DNA from: Symbiodinium microadriaticum
Lineage: Eukaryota > Sar > Dinophyceae > Suessiales > Symbiodiniaceae
NCBI GenBank assembly: GCA_001939145.1
Contig: LSRX01000469.1
Coordinates: 62,001-126,000 of the forward strand
Direction: 5' to 3'
DNA: 64,000 nt
A program made the position numbers and the translations under genes. Under the pieces are notes generated by a model. The model saw only the letters and a program-made list of their open reading frames with translations, searched no databases and was not told where the DNA came from. Shown here piece after piece: positions 1 to 11,351 of the stretch. Positions within the stretch are counted from its first letter, which is position 1; every line of letters begins with the position of its first letter.

Positions 1-2835
1 TATATATATAGGTATGTATCTGTAAATGCATGTATGTGTATATGTTAATGTGTATATATATATATATGTGCACACATGCATATGTGTGCGTTTTGTTATG
101 TGTACAAACCTCATGCCCAATGGCTAATTACTTTCTGCGCGAAGCCGTTACTCAGGTCTTATGTGCAGAAGCCTCCCCCGCTCGCGCGCTTGCCGAGTGT
201 TTGCAGGATACCAGGATTGACATCAATCCGATGTGGGTAGCAATCAAACGACGCGAAAGCACTGCCCACAAGGCGAATGAGGCGGCCTCCTTACCAATGT
301 ATCCTAGGATAGTCCAGTATCGTACAAACTAATAACATATAACATAGTAGAATACGACATGATCTAATATATAATATGATCTAACGACATGTGAAATGCA
401 GTGTAAGATAATATAGAGTAGACTATGATATAATATCCTCCGGTCTGCCTAGACTCGGAGACCCCACCACTTACAAGTCTGTTGTCTGTGCAGCCGGGGA
501 GCTCCTGAGCCTGAGGAAAGTCTGTTGCAATATCTAATCAACTACTGTTCATGCTAATACTCTAATGATGATAACAATCCAGCATTGCTACAATATTAAT
601 CTGTTGATGATAATCTAAACGAACAATCCAAAACTTGATAGTAATAACAAGAGTCACTATAATGTACTATGTATAGTATAGTATAGTACAGTACAGTATA
701 GTATAGTAGTATAGTGAGTATGTATGTACAGTGGTCCCAAGGTCTGATGGCAAACCCACTACTCTGCGCAACCAACACCCTTGCCACTCGGACAGGGCTC
801 CGATTCCAAAGCCGCTCCTCTCAGACCTGTGCCCAGAAAGCACAATTCAATAGGCCGTAACTGCAATATAAACTTCAGACTACAATAACAGCACGACCCC
901 CTTAATTCAAGGAACCATTCCTCCATTAAGCTCTCGGGTTGCCAGGTTAAGCTGCTTGTGCCCAGGTGCTGATGGCACGAGGACGTCTGCACTGGCTTCC
1001 GGCTACCAAGAACCCAGCTTGAGCTACACGGGGGTTTCAGATTTAAGCTGCACAAGCGTTTGGGCGAAATTGAAGCAGCAATACATCCTGCAGTAACGAT
1101 CCTAACTGCTTTGCAGTCCATAACCGTCCCGTCAAACATGGCCCGAGGTTCATTCTCAACGTACCTGTTGAGTCCACCAAACAAACGGACACCTCCGAGA
1201 AGCGGGTACGAGGATGCAACCATAGTGGGGTACGTGAGGTTTGAGGCTACAAGGCTTGGAACGGAAGTCTTCCCCGCAAACCCTAAGCCCTAAACCCCTA
1301 TAATCGCTGCACATGCCATGCGCGTGACTGTTGCGATTCCGCTGCTGCTGTACTTTCCGTCTGGGCTGGCACGGAGTCCGGGCTGGGTCCTGCACGACTA
1401 GGGTTTGATGAGGGTTTATACCTTAGTGTTTAGGGGCTTATAGGCGGAGGGGCTTAGGCTTATAGTTTAGGCATTAGAGTTTAGAGGTTTACGGTTTAGG
1501 GGTGTGTTTGGCACCAGCCAGAACACAGCGCTCCCGTCACGCTTCTTTTGCTCCCCGTCCTGCCGCTGTCACTTAACATCCCCGGGTCGGTAAGGGGCAT
1601 GGGCCGACGCTTGAAATCTGTCGGTGTCAAGCGTGCGACAAGCAGAAAGCTGCGATGCGTTGCATCTGCTCTTGAAACTTGGGGCCTGGGTCCTGCAATC
1701 TTTAGGCACTGGCTCTGCAGGATGTCCAGGCCCGGCCTGGAGGAAGAGGCCCTCAACTGTACAGACTCGCGGAATAAGGCGAGTGCAAAAATGGCTCGAA
1801 GCCCTAATGCATCAGCGAGATCATTGATGGCTGTACACTGACCCTTTGGTACTGCTTCCCTTCAGAGCTTAAGGCTTAGAGTGAGGAGCTTGCGGGAAGA
1901 TGTCCTCCACAAACTCGGGGTGCAACCTGTCATCTTTCTAAAAAAAGCGGCTTTCTTTTGCTGTCGTCTCGATCTGAATTGGGCCTCCTTGACATATACG
2001 GGCAAAACCTAAATTAAAATCAGAGACCACATACATGGAAGCAGAGAACAGCCGAGTTACGGAGAACCTTCCAACAAAGAAGATCTAAGCTGTCCTAGAC
2101 ATCCCCGGGCAGTGCCATGCTGAGCTTCAAACTGCTCCAGCAGCAGTATGAGCTCGGTCTTTTCGGTGATGCCTGCCAATGGACAGAGCCGCGAGCCTGC
2201 CTCAACAAGCGCCAAGCCTAAACCGAAAACCATTTGGCACAAACGCACCATAAATAGTCGGAAGCACGCAGCGCCAGAGCGGGCAAGCCAAGAACAGCTG
2301 CCCCAAACTTGCTCGCTCTGCTGCAGCCCAACATGTGTCAGAAGCCTGCAGCCTACCCCTCTAAACCCCGCTACCCGAGTGTTACTGTGGTCCCGTCCGT
2401 GCCATCCCGTGGTGCCTTTGATGTCAGCACCCAAGGCCGTGAGCCATGCCTGGTCAAGCAGAGCATTCTATCCACCGTGGGGCTTTAGGGTTTAGGATGG
2501 TCCGACTCGCACAACTCGCACAGATCTCACATGAGAGGCCATGTGCATGTGAAAGCAGAACGCAGACAATAACCCAGCACAAACATGCAAGAGACCCACA
2601 GGCAAGATTGATTCCCTGAGCCTGTCCAAGATCCTAGCAGAGCCCCTCCCTCGCATCAGGTACAAGGGAAAACTAGCCTGCCACATTCGGCAACTCACAT
2701 TCGAAGTAAAGGGCTCCTTTTCTTGCGAGCATCCCTCGCTTGTGCAGTTCTGCAGTTCTGGACCTCTTCATGCTGATCTTCGCCGTAACTTGCCCAAATC
2801 ATATAAGACCCTGAATTTGGCCCTGAATCGGCCAA
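1..2835. other. Gene-free stretch: AT-rich simple repeats and telomere-like motifs
   Basis: The first 90 bases are TA/TG microsatellite. Positions 325-435 are AT-rich, and about 671-715 is a GTATA-type short tandem repeat. From about 1,280 to 1,510 and near 2,490 the sequence repeatedly touches degenerate TTTAGGG motifs. Open frames here are short, overlap on both strands and lack recognisable protein character, so I call no gene. Confidence 0.6.
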
Positions 2836-3648
2836 TCACTCTGCCAACGCGGTGTAATTGTCCCACTGGATGCCGAGAAGACTTAGTTGGGGCACAAGCT
2901 CCTCAGCACGAGTCCAGGACAGCTGCTGCACGGGTCTCTCATAGCACCTGGCCAGCATGGGACCCTTCGTGGCGCAGGCCTGCACGGATTCTTGTGGACG
3001 ACGTAAATATTGAACGATCTCCTTCTCTGAGAGGCTAACCTTCGACCTCCACCATCGCACTTCGCAGTCTCCTCGCATAGCCGCAGCGAGTATCAATGCC
3101 TGGGCTGACCACAGGGCCTCGTCTTCCAAACGTTGCCCCTCCGCCTTCTCCGCGACCAAGACTGCCTCCTCTGTCGACAGCTTCTCCATGTCTTGGCGTG
3201 CTTGCTGGAGAGCCCTCGCCCTGACTCTGCTTTTGTGGTACCAGTAGGCGACTGCAGTGCTTCCTGCGACCACTGCAACGGCGGCGCTAGCAGCTTTGAC
3301 ACGGTTTTCAGACAGCCAGCGGAGGTTTACCGCGAACAGGTACTCACGCCTGTCGCTGGCGGTGCCGAAACGCTTGAGATACCACGGCATGGCTGCATCG
3401 GCAAACCTTCGCATCGCGGTGCCTTTCGCCGACCAGAAAACACTGTCGATTAGACGGTAGGGATCTGGCTTCCCGATGTCCACCATCGAGGCCGATTGCG
3501 GCTGGGACACGTTCAACCATGCCAGGTCGCGCCCCGTCTGCCAAGCTGGCTGCTGCCTTTCTGCTTGACCACCAGGCACACTGCCATGTCGCAAAGCGGC
3601 GGACACGGCTGCCAACTTCAGAAGTGCCAAGACTCGCCCGGCCGACAT
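2836..3648 (-). CDS. Hypothetical single-pass membrane protein with signal-like N terminus
   Basis: An open frame of 270 codons ending in TGA. I chose the ATG at 3646-3648 because the longer open frame upstream begins only at TTG. From this ATG the first ~20 residues form a hydrophobic helix (MSAGRVLALLKLAAVSAALR) that could be a signal or anchor sequence. A second hydrophobic stretch at about residues 118-137 (ending AYWYH) is a likely transmembrane segment. It is followed by a long charged helix rich in Arg, Gln, Glu and Lys (about 140-185) that could form a coiled coil. I do not recognise the family. Composition and the lack of low-complexity sequence favour real coding. The upstream and downstream DNA is telomere-like filler, so introns or a further 5' exon cannot be excluded. 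No function is inferred beyond membrane association. Confidence 0.55.
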   Translation of the reverse strand: MSAGRVLALLKLAAVSAALRHGSVPGGQAERQQPAWQTGRDLAWLNVSQPQSASMVDIGKPDPYRLIDSVFWSAKGTAMRRFADAAMPWYLKRFGTASDRREYLFAVNLRWLSENRVKAASAAVAVVAGSTAVAYWYHKSRVRARALQQARQDMEKLSTEEAVLVAEKAEGQRLEDEALWSAQALILAAAMRGDCEVRWWRSKVSLSEKEIVQYLRRPQESVQACATKGPMLARCYERPVQQLSWTRAEELVPQLSLLGIQWDNYTALAE

Positions 3649-6600
3649 TGGGAAGAGCAGTGGGGTCCTAAGGATATGGAAGACCTGATTTGCACAGACG
3701 ATGGCTGCGGCACGAGGCAAAAGCTTAAGATGGTTTAAGTTTATAGGGCTTAGGATTCTGGATGCTGGAAATAGTCTGCTGGCTTAGCACAAAAAGCAAG
3801 TATCAAATCATGGGGTGTTGACGAGGCTGGTCTGGATCTCAACCCGTCGACTTGCGGCGGACATAGGAGCCTCAATTTTGGGAATCGAGTCTTTTGGAAC
3901 GTTATAACACTATATGCCTGTAAAAATATTGAAACTACAAGAAGGAACAAGGACAGCATTACTTGATATTACGAGTATCTCAGGCTTCATCAAGCTTCAA
4001 CATTCCTGAGGGTGACATGCCTCGGCCCAACCGAAGTTCGGAGGCCTTGAGGTCCTTCACGGGAACTTGCCAGAGGCAAGAGTGGTGCGCATGGTCTCGG
4101 GCCTGCCATCTCCAGGATGTTGGGAAAAAGATCCGAGACTTCGCGGCTTGACGTGCATCGACTGTTAGGGCCCTAGACCCCTTAAGGACCCAATAATTAG
4201 GTCCCTGGAAGCCTCGGGTGAGTTCTTTGCTACAGTCCGTCCTTTGCTCTTGGGGTCTTGTGCACGCCTCAGGGATGCGCTGCGCTTCATCTCCGGCGTG
4301 GAGAGCCTGCACTTTTGCCACCAAGGTGCCCGTAATGCTGAAAGTGTCGGAAGACCCGCAAAAATTCCGGCAAGAATTGGTATCTGCAGGAAGAACTGTC
4401 CGAAACAAATAGACAAACACAAGCCTCAAGCTCCGGTTTTGGACACTGCAAACTTGCAACTACGAGTGCACCAGCAAAGCGGCAAAGCAATACCGTAATA
4501 CCTGGGGCGACATGCTAAGGAGCGAATGTGTCCGAGCAAGATCTATTGCCACACTTCCACAGCAATGATCAGCAATGGGCTAGTTCGTTTCATCCAAAGC
4601 CCTGCTCAGCGAAGTGTAATCTAGAAGGCTACAGTAGAGGCTGCTTGATAATCAGGTCGGATATTCATGCTTTCCGGGCCCCTCTCTCAGCTTGGTAACA
4701 GCGTGACAACCGTCCAAGTTTCCGGCTTCTTCGGTGGATGCAAGTCCTGGACATGGGAATGGGTCTCAGAATCTCGGGGCCTGCTGTTCGAGGAGGAGCT
4801 AGCGTGCACAGGCAGGAGTTTCGGATTTGTCAATTTAAGATTCTTTTTCTGGATCCATCCATCCATCCATCCAAGAACCGAAACCGACCCAGGATGCCGA
4901 ATGCACCTCCTGGTGCACGTCGGCGTGCTCGGACTGCAGGTGGGCTGCATCTCGCTTCACCATGGCCTTTTCTGTCAAGCGTCTAGATTTTACACTCAGC
5001 TGCTGCGTGACAATGGCGCTTGACAGGCTGTTCGGGTTTCGACTCACACACTCGCACAGGGCAGACATGGGCTTCGGGTTTAGGGTGTAGCTCTCAAGTT
5101 TTCTCTCCTTGCAGTACCTGGGTCAAGACAGGGCCAACCCTGCATACAGTTGCTCTCCGAACGATCGCACCTCAGATTTTAAACACCCGAGATTCTGAAT
5201 CTGCCCAGGTCGAGCAGCTCTTTCGGGTAGAAGCTTGCAGGAATTCAGCAGGCGCGACCGCGACTTGAGCTTGAGCTTACCAGATGGCTCGAACGAGGCA
5301 CGCAGGATTGCTTAGTCTGAGTTGCCTGGGCCTGACCACTGAGTCACTGATGACGGCTCCATGGAGCCCTGCACATGCGCCATAAGCTTAATCGCGGAGC
5401 AGGGCGCAGTCACGAAGTCTGGTCAATACCGAGGCGACTACCACTGCATGAGTTACTCCTATAATCCTTTGTGAGGAGGCGTGGAACATGATTACACCGC
5501 GCGGAACCCGTCCACAGCATTGCTGTGATCAACACAGACCAGCAAGCAACCATGCCCCCAAGACCCAAACCCTGAACCCATGGCATAAAGCCATAGAGCT
5601 CAAGCTTCTTTGCTGCTCTCGGTCCTGTCGTTGTCACTTAGCATCTGCCCATTCGGTAATGGGGCGAAGCCGGCGCTTGAAATCTGTCGGTGCTAAGCGT
5701 ACGACCAGCACTACACATCGGGTTTCAGAGTACTAAGCGTCGCCTATTCCTTGGGGGCCTTATCAAAGGAACCATGACCTCTTTTTGTCATGATCTCTTT
5801 TGACACCTACGAGTACTACTTGGGGTTGATAGTTTTCCACGCATGTTCTGAAACTCCCAAGTGCATGGGGGCTGTCTTGGCGCAACACGTGGGAGCATGT
5901 CGTCAGTTCCTGTGAAGTTGATCACGGTTGATCTCGAAGGGCCGAAACCCCGAAATAATTTTGACCCCTAAACCCACGCATGTTGTGCCGCCTTTGGCTT
6001 TCCGATAAATCCATGGCAGTATACGAAGGCGAACCCTCACCAGTGCGTTGCTCCCAGACATGCCCGTCTGCTATTTAAACATGTGGACCACCTGGTTGTT
6101 CAAGGGAGACTGTACACCGTGTACGCCGCCACTCAAGGCTGACACGAGGTGAGGTCCCAAGAACACCCCAAGGAAATATCTGTGAATGATGTTGGGCACT
6201 GGTGGCTGTGTCCCCGTTGGGCCCCTTCCGGGAACCCCAACTTCTGTACATTGAAAGCATGGCCGTGTGCACAATCCGGAGGCTGTTGTCGAATGCCGAA
6301 TCGAGTTTACTGCTTCAGGGCTGAATTGTTCATTGCTACCCTCAGACGTCCATTTGTTTCTGACTTGAGGGATGCATGAAGCTGATTCCTTCCAACATGC
6401 CTGGCATGTGCACAAAACTCAGAGCTCAAACGGCGGAACGCTCTCCGTGGCGGGCGCTGGGCTCAGCCTCACGGTGCCATGAGCACAGGGAATGAATGCT
6501 GCGCAGACATTTCTGCATGTACCAGAGTTCCAGAGCAAGGCGGCCCATGGGCTACTACTTGATATGTGGGCGCCTGAGTCTATACCAGTACATCACTTTG

Positions 6601-7254
6601 GCGTCGGTCCTTCAGGGCAAAACAAAGCCAAGCCCTGGAGGTGAACCTCATCTCCAAACTCTGCCGAAGCAGCTGTTCCAGCATCAAGATCAACTCCGTC
6701 TTTTCCTGGGATCCAGGACAAGAACGAACAAGTCAAAACTGAAACCTCGCTGCGGTCACACAGCTCCAATACCGCGAGCTTAGAGCGTAAGACAAGGCTC
6801 GGTGACACCAGTGATGCTGCTGCCTTGGGACTCCAGCCGCGCCTCCAAAATGGGAAGTGGACCCGACAACAATTTGGCCCATGACATACAGGGTTGGGTT
6901 TGCGGTCACCCGTCTCTGCACGCCAGAAGGATCATGGTTTCGGCCGCAAAACTCTGCCACAAGGGCTCCTGCACTGATTAAGACAGTTGCCTGAAACAGC
7001 GAGAAATTTTGTACACATCCCAAGAAGCCGAGCCTTCAACTCCTTGATAGGCAGCTGCCACAGGTCGGAGTGATGAGCGTGGTCCCGCGCCTAGCGAACT
7101 TCCAAACGAACCGAGCTCAACCTCGCGGTGGCCCGTGGCACACTGCTCTGTTGTGCATCGAGTTGGATCCGCCGTCTTCGAACAACGGAAAAGCTTGCGG
7201 GGTTCTTCGACATGTCGCCTCTCTTTCGTTCGTCAGGGTTAGGGGCAGGGGGAT

Positions 7255-7309
7255 GTCTCTCTCTCTCTCTCTCTCTGTCTCTGTCTGTGTCTCTGTCTCT
7301 CTCTCTCTG

Positions 7310-7352
<43 letters not shown>
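7255..7352. repeat. CT dinucleotide microsatellite
   Basis: About 100 bases of (CT)n with a few G substitutions, mostly CTGT. It creates spurious Ser/Leu-rich open frames on the plus strand. Confidence 0.9.
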
Positions 7353-7357
<5 letters not shown>

Positions 7358-8276
7358 CTCTCTCTCCCGAACCCACTCTTGCCCCGATCAGAAACCTGAG
7401 AGGATCCTACACAATTTGTTGAACCCGCGTGCTAAGGCCGAGGCCATGTGACACGAAAGCGACATGCTGAGCATCAGGATAATGCTCCATACGGTTTAAG
7501 GTCCTCAATCCACAAAGGTGTTCCTGTTTGACATTAACCCCTTCATTCAGCCCACCCCTTCATTCACCCATCCCCGAACACACATTGCGTTTTAAAGCTA
7601 TTTAATCTATGGAGGTGTTACGGTGTTCCATGCTCACTTGGAGTCTTCGGGCAACTGCCGGCTTGCCTCGGGAGACGTGCTCGGGCCCATCTCCGGTGTG
7701 GACGCGGCGGTCGACGCTTCATCTGCGAACCTTTTCTACTGCGTGCGTCTTAGTATGCATGGATGGATGTGTGCCGTGGCATGGGCGATTAGAACTTGCC
7801 ACGAAGGCAAGGGCTTTGAATCCACCTCAATCCCAGTTATCACCACTCCCATCTCCTTCCCGACCGATTTCGGACATGCAGCCCAAAAGCTAACATAAAG
7901 CGGCACTGCAGATTCTGAGTGCGAGTCTTCTTTGCTGGTGGCGCCTGAAATGGCTGTCGCTTGTGTCTCGGGGGTACAGGCGGTACAGGCCTCGGAGTCT
8001 CGAAAATTGTCCTGCAAAGCGTTAAATCTCTGTTTCCTACAGTGCCGGTGCAACATTTTTCTTGGACAGCAACTCACTACTGCTGCTCTTACAGTAGATG
8101 TCTGACTAGTCCTTCTTGCAGCTAGGACTCCTTGCTGCTAGGCAAGCTGCCATAGACTGCTTAGCAGGCTCGATACTGCTGCTTGCCCTAAATCCTAAAA
8201 CAGTACGAACAGTAGTGATACTGCTTACTAGTAGTAAGTCTACAAAATTGCTCTGAATAGTGGGGTTAGTATGATT

Positions 8277-8312
8277 GTGGTGGTGGTGGTGGTGGTGGTG
8301 GTGGTGGTGGTC

Positions 8313-8356
<44 letters not shown>
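8277..8356. repeat. Compound GGT/AGT triplet microsatellite
   Basis: A run of GGT units passes directly into a run of AGT units. On the minus strand this gives a false poly-His/poly-Tyr open frame. There is no sign that it is part of a gene. Confidence 0.9.
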
Positions 8357-8597
8357 TTTTGTCACCCACTTGGCACGACTGTGTCAGCACTGCGGGGCCA
8401 CAAAGGTCACGAGGTAGACTAGGAGGCGATGGCACCACAAGAAAAATCAGCAAGAGAGTAGATGCCTAAAGAACGCCAGACCAACACACCGCCTCCTGTG
8501 GAAAAGTGCATGTTCTCGGTGTTTCACAGTGTCGCGAGCACATGCTAGAGGTCAAGGGCTCCAAGACTACTTCGAAAAGGTGCACCGCTTCACCATC

Positions 8598-8746
8598 AGT
8601 AGTAGTAGAAGTACTAGTAGTAGTAGTAGTAGTAGTAGTAGTAGCAGCAGTAGTAGTAGAAGTAGTAGTAGTAGTAGTGTAGCAGTAGCAGCAGCAGCAG
8701 CAGCAACAGCAGCAGTCAGCAGCAGTACTTGAAGTAGTCGTCGTAG
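8598..8746. repeat. Compound AGT/AGC triplet microsatellite
   Basis: AGT units change to AGC/AAC units toward the right. All three frames are open over much of the tract, giving apparent poly-Ser, poly-Leu or poly-Thr proteins depending on frame and strand. I treat it as a simple repeat. Confidence 0.9.
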
Positions 8747-9472
8747 CGAATAACTGCTGACCGCACCGGAGCTTGCACCCACGAGCCTGGCCGTTCTCTT
8801 CAGCGGGCTCGGCATCGGCAGGGCGCTTCATTGCCTGCAGTTGAAAGCTCGTGCTTAGGGTTTGTAAATTCCCCTGGCAGCCCGAGCTCGACGATGCCTC
8901 TTGCAACCTGCACAGCCTACCCTAAACCCTAAACCAATTTCTTACACAAACACACATCCTGCGGGTGCCGAGCCTCCACGCGATAGGAAGCTCGTCCGGC
9001 GGCTGGCGTGAACTTCTCGCAGGCTCCGGCCAAAGAGGCTTGAATGATGAATGGCTGGGGACACTGGCATGTCTTGGGAAGGAGGTGGATAATGAAGAAT
9101 CTCTGAATCAGGCTGTTTGACCACCTGGCAAAGTCGGTCATGGGCTTGTTTCACTCTACCAGAAAGTAGGCAGTAGTGTTTCGCGAGACGTCTTGTGCTG
9201 ATGAGGTGAGATCCCTTTCGGCAGATTTTCCTTCACGCGTCGCCATCACCGTACAGAGGGTCCAAGATCTTGAAAAACCGTCCTCTCAAAAGACCTCCGT
9301 TTTTCCTGCAGGGTTTCTGCCGAGCCAGGCCCTTGGCCAAATATGATAGACTAAGGTTCTAGAAGCTCATGTGGACACCTAGGCTACGGCTAAGGTCATG
9401 ATCACCCTGGAAGCAGAAACTGGGAGACCCCTTGCCGGTTTACAGTTCTTTTGCATTGCTATATGGCAGCAC

Positions 9473-10128
9473 TCAGGCTTCGTCCGCAGGCACTCGCCAC
9501 TTCGCGAGGAAGTTGTCCTTGTCGTTGTCCTTGCAGCAAGCTAGATACGAGTCGCCTTTTTGCATATCTAGCCTGACAGACACTAAACATCCCTAGACGA
9601 GAAAGGCCTGTATGCAACTGGCCGCTAGATCGAAAGCCGTGCATATCCAGTTTACTTTAATGGCCAGGAAAACCCCGATGGGAATCGGTCCTTGATGCGA
9701 CACCAGACGCAATGGAAGAAGAAGGCCAAGGTGGGGTACATCATGATGTAGCGGTAGAAGTCCTCGTGCGACTTGTCGAGCATCCCGCCGTAGTAGCTTG
9801 TGTCGATGTAGTAGCGCCAGCGATTCTTGGTCGGGTCGATGTGGATCTCTGGCATACCCATCAGGCACATCTTCTGGTAATCCCAGTTGCGCTCAAGCCA
9901 TCGGATCCAGTGGCGGCCTGGAACTCGGCGCAGCCACACGATGGTTGAGCGCAGCCAGAGGTAAACCGGTCCACCCTTGTATGGGGACATCACTGTTTCC
10001 TCCACACGCCCGTAGGCCAACGGGTATGTCTGGGTCGGTGGATCTAAGGTTTTGGGCACTTCTGCCGCAAACAAGCGTCGACTTGCTCGCAGCATCTTCT
10101 GGCGCGACACGCTGCGCAACAAGCCCAT
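9473..10128 (-). CDS. Putative mitochondrial membrane protein, copy A (two exons, 164 aa)
   Basis: Proposed structure: exon 1 is 9691-10128 (146 codons from ATG) and exon 2 is 9473-9529 (18 codons plus TGA), with a 161-nt intron at 9530-9690. Joining them reads ...CRIK then DNDKDNFLAKWRVPADEA and stop. Exon 2 was found because the same 18 residues occur at the matching place in copy B. The first 20 residues are rich in Arg with regularly placed hydrophobics (MGLLRSVSRQKMLRASRRLF) and no acid, like a mitochondrial presequence. Hydrophobic stretches lie near residues 54-69 and 124-143, the latter aromatic and Met-rich with a Cys pair, typical of a membrane-anchored respiratory or ATP-synthase accessory subunit. 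I do not recognise a named family. The intron reads GA...AG. Without splicing the frame runs into the intron and stops at residue 158. Confidence 0.7.
9530..9690 (-). other. Intron of copy A, GA-AG boundaries, 161 nt
   Basis: Inferred from the shared exon 2 peptide. On the minus strand exon 1 ends ATCAAG and the intron begins GACCGATT; it ends TGCTGCAAG before GACAACGAC. The heptamer CAAGGAC is present at both ends, so the exact cut is ambiguous within the repeat, but no placement gives a GT donor. GA and GC donors with AG acceptors are known in dinoflagellates. The intron body has no visible similarity to the intron of copy B. Confidence 0.65.
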
Positions 10129-10208
10129 GGCGGCCGTCGCGGGCGATATGGCTGGGTCTGGCTAGGTAGCAGGAACGAACCAGCCTGAGTGAAACGGCGG
10201 GAGGCGAG
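10129..10208 (-). other. Shared 5' flank of copies A and B
   Basis: The 80 bases upstream of the copy A start codon match 11352-11431 upstream of copy B. The match stops abruptly on the far side (GGCGAGC is the last common sequence on the plus strand). It probably holds the 5' UTR and the trans-splice acceptor region, but no element can be pinpointed. Confidence 0.5.
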
Positions 10209-10637
10209 CCTCACATGCAATGGCATACTGATACTACATGCGCAAGCTGCTCGAATGCTCCATCGAATGCACACAAGGTGCTAGATCACATCGGTCGCGC
10301 AAAATGCGAGGTACGTACTTAGACCCCCATGGATGTACCATGCACATGATGCACAACATCTGGTAACTGCATTGCTTGCACACGCTCCTCGCCATTTCCG
10401 AGCATCCGAACAACCAGTCAGCAAGTTGTCGAGGGAGAGCAATCACTCCAGCAGTCGACAGTCTCTTTTCGCAATCTAAATTTGGGATCAAGGGGTCTAG
10501 GGCTCGAGATTGTAGATGCAGTTATTGCTGGCTTGGCATACTTCTCGGTAATTTTCGTTCCAGGCGAGGTGTTTTTCGGAAGAATCCGTGTGAGACAAGC
10601 TTTGAAACATCTGGGCCGCACCCCGAACCCCCCCCGA
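10209..10637. other. Spacer between gene copies A and B
   Basis: About 430 bases with no match to the DNA upstream of copy B. No coding potential or repeat family recognised; a few short open frames on both strands look random. Confidence 0.5.
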
Positions 10638-11351
10638 TCACGCTTCGTCAGCCGGCACACGCCACTTGGCGAGGAAGTTGTCCTTGTCGTTGTCCTGCAC
10701 ACTGTGCACGGCTTGTCCTATCAGAGACCTGCAGCTTCTAGAACTTCCTCACTATATGATGCCTTCGCTGGTGCTGTACTGTAGCGCCATGCTGACATTC
10801 AAAGAGATGCACAGTCACAGTGCTTTCCAGAACAGAACGTTCTACCCTTCGGCCTAGGACACCCTTTATGTTGGGATAAATGAAAATTGTAGTCGTCCAA
10901 ACGGCTCGTTGTCCTTGATGCGACACCAGACACAATGGAAGAAGAAGGCCAAGGTGGGGTACATCATGATGTAGCGGTAGAAGTCCTCGTGCGACTTGTC
11001 GAGCATCCCGCCGTAGTAGCTTGTGTCGATGTAGTAGCGCCAGCGATTCTTGGTCGGATCGATGTGGATCTCTGGCATACCCATCAGGCACATCTTCTGG
11101 TAATCCCAGTTGCGCTCAAGCCATCGGATCCAGTGGCGGCCTGGAACTCGGCGCAGCCACACGATGGTTGAGCGCAGCCAGAGGTAAACCGGTCCACCCT
11201 TGTATGGGGACATCACTGTTTCCTCCACACGCCCGTAGGCCAACGGGTATGTCTGGGTCGGTGGATCTAAGGTTTTGGGCACTTCTGCCGCAAACAAGCG
11301 TCGACTTGCTCGCAGCATCTTCTGGCGCGACACGCTGCGCAACAAGCCCAT
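10638..11351 (-). CDS. Putative mitochondrial membrane protein, copy B (two exons, 164 aa)
   Basis: Tandem paralogue of copy A, offset about 1.22 kb. Exon 1 is 10914-11351 and exon 2 is 10638-10694, with a 219-nt intron at 10695-10913. The encoded 164-residue protein is identical to copy A by my reading. Exon 1 differs at two bases of 438 (a Cys TGC/TGT and an Asp GAC/GAT codon). Exon 2 differs at five of 57 bases, all synonymous. Only silent differences means both copies are kept under selection, or very recently were. The same presequence-like N terminus and two hydrophobic segments are present. Reading through the intron would replace the conserved C-terminal 18 residues by unrelated sequence, which argues for splicing. 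Confidence 0.7.
10695..10913 (-). other. Intron of copy B, GA-AG boundaries, 219 nt
   Basis: Begins GACAACGAGCC after ATCAAG and ends CAGTGTGCAG before GACAACGAC on the minus strand. AGGACAACGA occurs at both ends, a 10-base direct repeat overlapping the exon junction. Sequence and length differ entirely from the copy A intron although the insertion point is the same. Confidence 0.65.

Larger units (their letters stand above)
3649..9472. other. Gene-poor stretch with microsatellites
   Basis: I see no convincing gene in this 5.8 kb. It contains telomere-like TTTAGGG fragments, an ATCC tetranucleotide run near 4,857-4,872, the CT tract at 7,255-7,352 and triplet tracts at 8.3 and 8.6-8.75 kb, listed separately. 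Open frames of 60-160 codons exist on both strands but overlap one another and look random. Confidence 0.55.

Noticed and set aside
759..1395. Overlapping open frames of 77-154 codons on both strands as genes
   Set aside because: They overlap on opposite strands, begin mostly at non-ATG codons or lack protein-like composition.
8277..8746. Poly-Ser, poly-His/Tyr and poly-Thr proteins from triplet tracts (also at 49.9-50.2 kb)
   Set aside because: All frames on both strands stay open over a pure triplet repeat, so openness is not evidence of coding.
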